Positions 60,529-64,000 of a DNA stretch of 64,000 bases are shown one piece after another. The stretch is from UBA11524 sp965646445 (lineage in GTDB: Bacteria > Bacillota > Clostridia > Christensenellales > Aristaeellaceae), in NCBI GenBank assembly GCA_965646445.1, contig CBFFZW010000007.1, positions 34,119 through 98,118 on the forward strand, in the 5' to 3' direction. The stretch's first letter is position 1; the number at the start of each line of letters is the position of its first letter. Below the pieces are notes generated by a model. That model made no database searches, was not told the origin of the DNA, and was given only the letters and a program-made list of their open reading frames with translations. Made by a program: the position numbers and the translations under genes.

Positions 60529-61458
60529 TTACTCGTAATCAATCCGGGGATCGACAACCTTGTACAGCAAATCGCTGACCAGGTTCATGATCACGATCAG
60601 GGAGGCCAGGAAGATGGTCGTGCCCATAATCATGGTGTAATCGCGGTTGATGATGCTGGACACGAACTGTCTGCCGATGCCCGGTACGGCGAAAATCTGC
60701 TCCACCACCATGGAGCCGATGACAATGAAGGCCAGCATGGGGCCGAAGTAGGTGATGACGGGAATCAGCGAGTTTTTCAGCGCGTGGCCGAAGATGATCT
60801 TCTTCCCCGGCACGCCCTTGGCCCGGGCGGTGCGGATGTAGTCCTGACCCAGCACGTCCAGCATGGAGGAGCGGGTCAGACGAGTGATGTAGGACATGGG
60901 GTACAGCGCCAGGGTGATGATCGGCAGGATCAGCCCGGCGGTGGTGGTGCCGTTGGCGGGCAGCCACCCCAGGCGCACCGAGAAGATGATTAGCAGGAAG
61001 GAACCCATGATAAACGACGGCATGGAGACGAACGCCGTGGTGATGACCATGATGATCTTATCCAGCACGGTGTTGCGCCTCAGCGCCGCCACCGCTCCCA
61101 GCACGATGCCGCACAGCGCCGCGCTGAAGGCCGCGATCAGGCCCAGCTTGGCGGAGGTGCGCATGCCGTCCATGATGATGTCGATCACCTGCCGTCCCCG
61201 CAGCTTCAGCGAGGGGCCGAAGTCAAACCGCGTCACGATGTCCTTCAGGTACGTCGTGTACTGCTCGAACAGGGGCTTGTCCAGGCCGTACTTGGCTTCC
61301 AGGGCCGCCTGAGCCTCCTTGGAGATGGCCTTCTCCCCCACAAAGGGGCCGCCGGGAACGGCATGCATGACGAAGAACGTCACCGTGATGACGATCCAGA
61401 TGGTCAGCAGCGCCAGCAAAACGCGCTTGAGAATATAAAACATCAATTTTGAGCTCAT
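60529..61458 (-). CDS. oppB: Oligopeptide ABC transporter permease OppB
   Basis: 309 residues. TM1 'MFYILKRVLLALLTIWIVITVTFFV' region, then the EAA loop 'IRTARAKGVPGKKIIFGHALKN' and the terminal 'DPRIDYE'. ATG 61458 is preceded by AAAGGTGG at 6 bases; the longer upstream frame has no ribosome site and unlikely composition. First gene of oppBCDFA. Confidence 0.95.
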   Translation of the reverse strand: MSSKLMFYILKRVLLALLTIWIVITVTFFVMHAVPGGPFVGEKAISKEAQAALEAKYGLDKPLFEQYTTYLKDIVTRFDFGPSLKLRGRQVIDIIMDGMRTSAKLGLIAAFSAALCGIVLGAVAALRRNTVLDKIIMVITTAFVSMPSFIMGSFLLIIFSVRLGWLPANGTTTAGLILPIITLALYPMSYITRLTRSSMLDVLGQDYIRTARAKGVPGKKIIFGHALKNSLIPVITYFGPMLAFIVIGSMVVEQIFAVPGIGRQFVSSIINRDYTMIMGTTIFLASLIVIMNLVSDLLYKVVDPRIDYE

Positions 61459-61852
61459 CGAATTCCACCTTTCGGCCGGCGGACCGCCGCTGCCGCAGCC
61501 TGCCGCGCGCCCGTTCTTCGTCGCATCCTCGGCTGTCCATCCCGGACAGTCCCACCGGCAACCGCTTGGCGTCTGGCAGCTTCCATCAGAGTCCGCTTTT
61601 CTCTGATAAAGTGAAGATATATAGTTATGGAGCAATGAATGAATTAAATCAAGCCCCATGGATGCAATTCTATACGCAATTTTTGTATTTCTTTTGCATT
61701 TTTGATTCATTTTTCTTTCATATTTCCCAAAAAAGTAAAGAAATCCGCAGAAATTCCATACCCTGCAAGCAGCAGGGAACCCCAAAAACAGCACTGCCCC
61801 CGCCGGGTCATTCAACCACGGCAGGGGCAGCTTTTTCTATACTGTGAGGCGT
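61459..61852. other. Intergenic region between opp operon and the kinase gene
   Basis: 394 bases without a supported gene. It contains the opp leader, an AT-rich stretch (about 61600-61750) that must hold the opp promoter but shows no clear consensus pair, and the terminator of the kinase gene at its right end. Confidence 0.6.
61792..61838 (-). terminator. Terminator after the NahK-like kinase gene
   Basis: CTGCCCCTGCCGTGG / CCCGGCGGGGGCAG stem with a short loop and TGTTTTTGG on the minus strand, 15 bases after the stop. On the plus strand it is followed by CTTTTTCT. Confidence 0.7.
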
Positions 61853-62965
61853 TTATTTTCTTCGCAGCGTCTGAATGACGCCTTCCAGCTCGTCCTGATG
61901 CCGGTGAATATCGCGTACCAGGGCCAGCTGATTGCGGGCGCGATCCAGGTTCTGTGTCGGATAATGAATCTTGAAATAGGTATCCCCGCGCAGATAATCG
62001 GCCAGGAAGCGGCTGGCGACCTCCCAGGTCATCAGCTTGGCGCCCGTCACCAGGGAGCCCGCCTCCTCGTCGGTCAGGGTATCGCCCAGAGCATCCAGCA
62101 GCCCCTTCGCGAAGGCCGTGAAGCGCTCCATGCTGACGCCCACATGGCTGATGTCCGGGTCGCCCTCCTCCGTCAGATTCGCGCCCACACGGATGGCGTC
62201 GCCGAAGTCATAGGCCAGCAGCCCCGGCATCACGGTATCCAGGTCGATGACGCACAGGCCCGTATCCGTCGCTGCGTCGAACAGGATGTTGTTCAGCTTG
62301 GTATCATTGTGGGTTACGCGCAGAGGCAGCCTGCCCGCCGTCAGCCGATCCGTCAGACAGGAGGTTTCATCAGCGAAGGCCAGCACGCCCTCGATTTCCG
62401 CCCGAACATTTGCGCCGCGGCCCAGGGCGTCCTCCGCCACCGCCTCCCGGAATTGACGCAGTCGATCCGGCGTATGGTGAAAGAGCGGGATGGTCTCATG
62501 GAGCGTGGCCGCCGGGAAATCCGCCAGATCCATCACGAAGGCGCCGAAGGTTCGCCCCGCGCTTTCCAGCTGAACGGGACGCTCCGCCGTCTCGTGAGTC
62601 ACGCTGTCCATGACGAACAGATACAGCCGCCAGCAGCCCCCGGAGGTCACGGCATACGCTTCGCCCTTGGCCGTGGGAATGACCGTCAGCGTCTCCCGGG
62701 CCGGGTCGCCGCCGCGCATGCGGATCCGCGCCGCCAGATGCTCCGTCACCGCGGTGATGTTGGCCATCAGCTGATCCGGGCGGCGGAAAATATCCGTGTT
62801 GATCCGCTGGAGGATGTAGTCCGCGGGCGCCTCCCCCACGAGGGTTTGCAGGAAAAAGGTGTCGTTGATGTGGCCGTTGCCATAGGGCTGGCAGTCCACA
62901 ACCCTGCCGGGCAGGCGGTAGCAGGCAAGGGCGTCCCGGAGCATGGAGCGTGATGGTTTTTCCAT
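61853..62965 (-). CDS. NahK-like (APH-family) sugar 1-kinase
   Basis: 370 residues of the aminoglycoside-phosphotransferase fold. The catalytic loop is 'VTHNDTKLNNILFD' (HND-K--N, where HxD is the base) and the metal Asp follows in 'VIDLDTVMPG'; both closely match N-acetylhexosamine 1-kinases of the lacto-N-biose pathway. Others in the group are choline or homoserine kinases, so the substrate is a guess. ATG 62965 follows AAAGGA. It is divergent from the HAD gene; the pairing of a sugar-1-kinase with a mutase-like HAD fits sugar phosphate metabolism. Confidence 0.85.
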   Translation of the reverse strand: MEKPSRSMLRDALACYRLPGRVVDCQPYGNGHINDTFFLQTLVGEAPADYILQRINTDIFRRPDQLMANITAVTEHLAARIRMRGGDPARETLTVIPTAKGEAYAVTSGGCWRLYLFVMDSVTHETAERPVQLESAGRTFGAFVMDLADFPAATLHETIPLFHHTPDRLRQFREAVAEDALGRGANVRAEIEGVLAFADETSCLTDRLTAGRLPLRVTHNDTKLNNILFDAATDTGLCVIDLDTVMPGLLAYDFGDAIRVGANLTEEGDPDISHVGVSMERFTAFAKGLLDALGDTLTDEEAGSLVTGAKLMTWEVASRFLADYLRGDTYFKIHYPTQNLDRARNQLALVRDIHRHQDELEGVIQTLRRK

Positions 62966-62999
62966 GAGCTTGATCCTTTCCGCGTCGGCTATAACGTAT

Positions 63000-63085
63000 T
63001 GTATTGTCACCTTTTGATTGCTATACAAGCCTTTTTCAAGAACTTGTATGGCCGACATTATAGCGGAGGCCGCCAAGGAAGTCAA
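63000..63085 (-). promoter_or_regulatory. Kinase-gene promoter with tandem inverted-repeat operator
   Basis: Minus strand TTGACT (63080-63085), 17-base spacer, TATAAT (63057-63062). Just past the start is the inverted repeat ATACAAG-N13-CTTGTAT (63023-63049) and another half-site TTGTAT near 63000. Such a position suits repression by a GntR- or LacI-type protein. Confidence 0.72.
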
Positions 63086-63198
63086 GACATTTTACCTGGC
63101 TTCCCGTTGCATTTTTGCCCAAAGTTTGCTATGATAAAGGCAGAAGCCATTGCTGATCCCACAGCCGGTGCTGTGTTCATTGCGAGGAGGAATGTCCT

Positions 63199-63840
63199 AT
63201 GAGGTATCGCGGCGTTATTTTTGCTCTGGATGGCATCATCTGCTCCACCGACCGCTACCACTGTCTGGCCTGGATGAAGGTGGCCGACCGCCTGGGCGTC
63301 GCCTTTGATCCCGCCACCTACAACGAACGGATGCGCGGTCTGAGCCGCATGGACAGCCTGGATGTCTTCCTGGAAAGCATCGGCAAAACCTGCACCGAGG
63401 CGGAAAAGCACGCCTTGTCCGCGGAAAAGCATGGCTACTTCACCGAAATGCTGGAGCAGATCGTCCCCGGCGACCTGTCCGACGAGGTTCGCCTGACCAT
63501 GCGGGACATCCGCCGCAAGGGCGTCAAGCTGGGCGTGGGTTCCTCCAGCACCAACGTCCCGGCCATCCTCCAGCGCCTGGAGCTGTCCACCTTCTTTGAC
63601 GCCGTGTGCGACGGCAACACCGTCCATCACGCCAAGCCTGATCCCGAGGTCTTCCAGCGCTGCGCCGGCTTTATGGGGCTGACGCCCTCGGAGTGCCTGG
63701 TGGTGGAAAACGCCAACGCCGGCGTTCAGGCGGCCGTCGCGGGCCGGTTCCACTGCGCCGCCCTGGGCGACGCCAAGGGCAACAAGCTGGCCATGTACCA
63801 TCTGAATACCTTCGCGGAGCTCAACGGCATTATTGACTAA
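63199..63840 (+). CDS. Beta-phosphoglucomutase-like HAD protein lacking its catalytic Asp
   Basis: 213 residues with the beta-PGM cap arrangement ('YHCLAWMKVADRLG', 'MRGLSRMDSLD'). The nucleophile Asp of motif I is replaced by Ala (F8-A9-L-D11-G, where D-x-D-G is the rule), and the second metal Asp of motif IV is replaced by Asn (VEN at 169-171 where VED is the rule). The acid/base D11, GSSST (motif II) and the motif III Lys in 'AKPDPEVF' remain. It is therefore probably not a functional phosphoglucomutase. Ribosome site GAGGAGG is strong. Divergent from the NahK-like kinase. Confidence 0.88.
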   Translation: MRYRGVIFALDGIICSTDRYHCLAWMKVADRLGVAFDPATYNERMRGLSRMDSLDVFLESIGKTCTEAEKHALSAEKHGYFTEMLEQIVPGDLSDEVRLTMRDIRRKGVKLGVGSSSTNVPAILQRLELSTFFDAVCDGNTVHHAKPDPEVFQRCAGFMGLTPSECLVVENANAGVQAAVAGRFHCAALGDAKGNKLAMYHLNTFAELNGIID

Positions 63841-63863
63841 CTTTTCCCACAACCATATGAAGA

Positions 63864-63898
63864 AGCCCGCCGTCCTGCAAAAGCAGGCACGGCGGGCT
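63864..63898 (+). terminator. Hairpin after the HAD gene
   Basis: AGCCCGCCG-TCCTGC-AAAA-GCAGGCA-CGGCGGGCT. It abuts repeat copy C, as the GGGGCTG/CAGCCCC hairpin abuts copy B. Confidence 0.75.
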
Positions 63899-64000
63899 CA
63901 GGGTGTCAAAAAAGTGGCTTATGCCACTTTTTTGAGGGGGCTTCGCCCCGTTTCATTGCACTCACTCACTGGTCGAATGGCTACGCCATTCTCCCGGCCG
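63899..64000 (+). repeat. Intergenic structured repeat, copy C (cut by the window edge)
   Basis: Starts TCAGGGTGTC and matches copy B closely to the window end: the CAAAAAAGTGGC/GCCACTTTTTTG stem (63907-63934), GGGGGC-TTC-GCCCC, CACTCACTCACTGGTCGAA and GAATGGC-TAC-GCCATTC. Sense orientation with the HAD gene, 58 bases after its stop. Confidence 0.9.

Overview
The window is a GC-rich bacterial chromosome segment with low-GC-Gram-positive (Clostridia-like) gene content. It carries strong Shine-Dalgarno sites (AAGGAGG), a YunB-type sporulation gene, a VanY-type M15 carboxypeptidase, Opp-type peptide transporters, Lpl-type sugar transporters and a DnaA with Firmicutes-like domains. My inference is a gut-type member of the Clostridia, possibly Christensenellales-like; no rRNA or tRNA is present to confirm this. 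The origin of replication is probably at about 17.6-17.9 kb: dnaA, three DnaA boxes and an AT-rich stretch lie there. Every gene to the left runs on the minus strand, and most long operons to the right run on the plus strand, as expected for co-orientation with replication.

Layout. 1-4.1 kb: a peptide-type ABC transporter (large binding protein, OppB, truncated OppC). 4.5-10.3 kb: an Lpl/CarbT-type sugar transporter with a GntR/FCD regulator and an FAD-dependent oxidoreductase. 10.6-15.9 kb: a cell-wall growth operon (M16 peptidase, FHA protein, FtsW/RodA, class B PBP). 16-18 kb: dnaA and the origin. 18-25.5 kb: an orphan metal-binding protein, a PadR/DUF1700 membrane module, an EamA exporter, a D,D-carboxypeptidase and a radical SAM protein. 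25.6-32 kb: an RNA-modification operon (membrane protein, RsuA, methyltransferase, PatB), a PNPOx-fold protein, a DUF1015 protein and two AT-richer GyrI-like genes. 32-38.2 kb: a secreted protease-like protein, adenine deaminase, GH36 alpha-galactosidase and YunB. 38.3-48.7 kb: a class A PBP, then a tight run of genes that look concerned with genome maintenance (PD-(D/E)XK-like nuclease, SNF2 helicase, pentapeptide protein, endonuclease IV, Nudix-HAD fusion), then an L,D-transpeptidase and CvpA. 48.9-55.2 kb: a large secreted protein, a low-molecular-weight phosphatase, a serine hydrolase and an amidase-like protein. 55.5-61.5 kb: a complete oppBCDFA operon. 61.8-63.8 kb: a NahK-like sugar kinase divergent from a beta-phosphoglucomutase-like HAD protein that lacks its nucleophile.

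The observation I rate highest is a family of structured intergenic repeats of about 220-235 bp. There are two full copies, one copy cut by the window edge and one fragment, and each lies just downstream of a gene in that gene's sense orientation. Internal stems show compensatory base changes between copies, and pieces of the element recur as stand-alone terminators elsewhere. The second is the nuclease-SNF2-pentapeptide-endonuclease IV-Nudix/HAD block at 41.3-46.1 kb.
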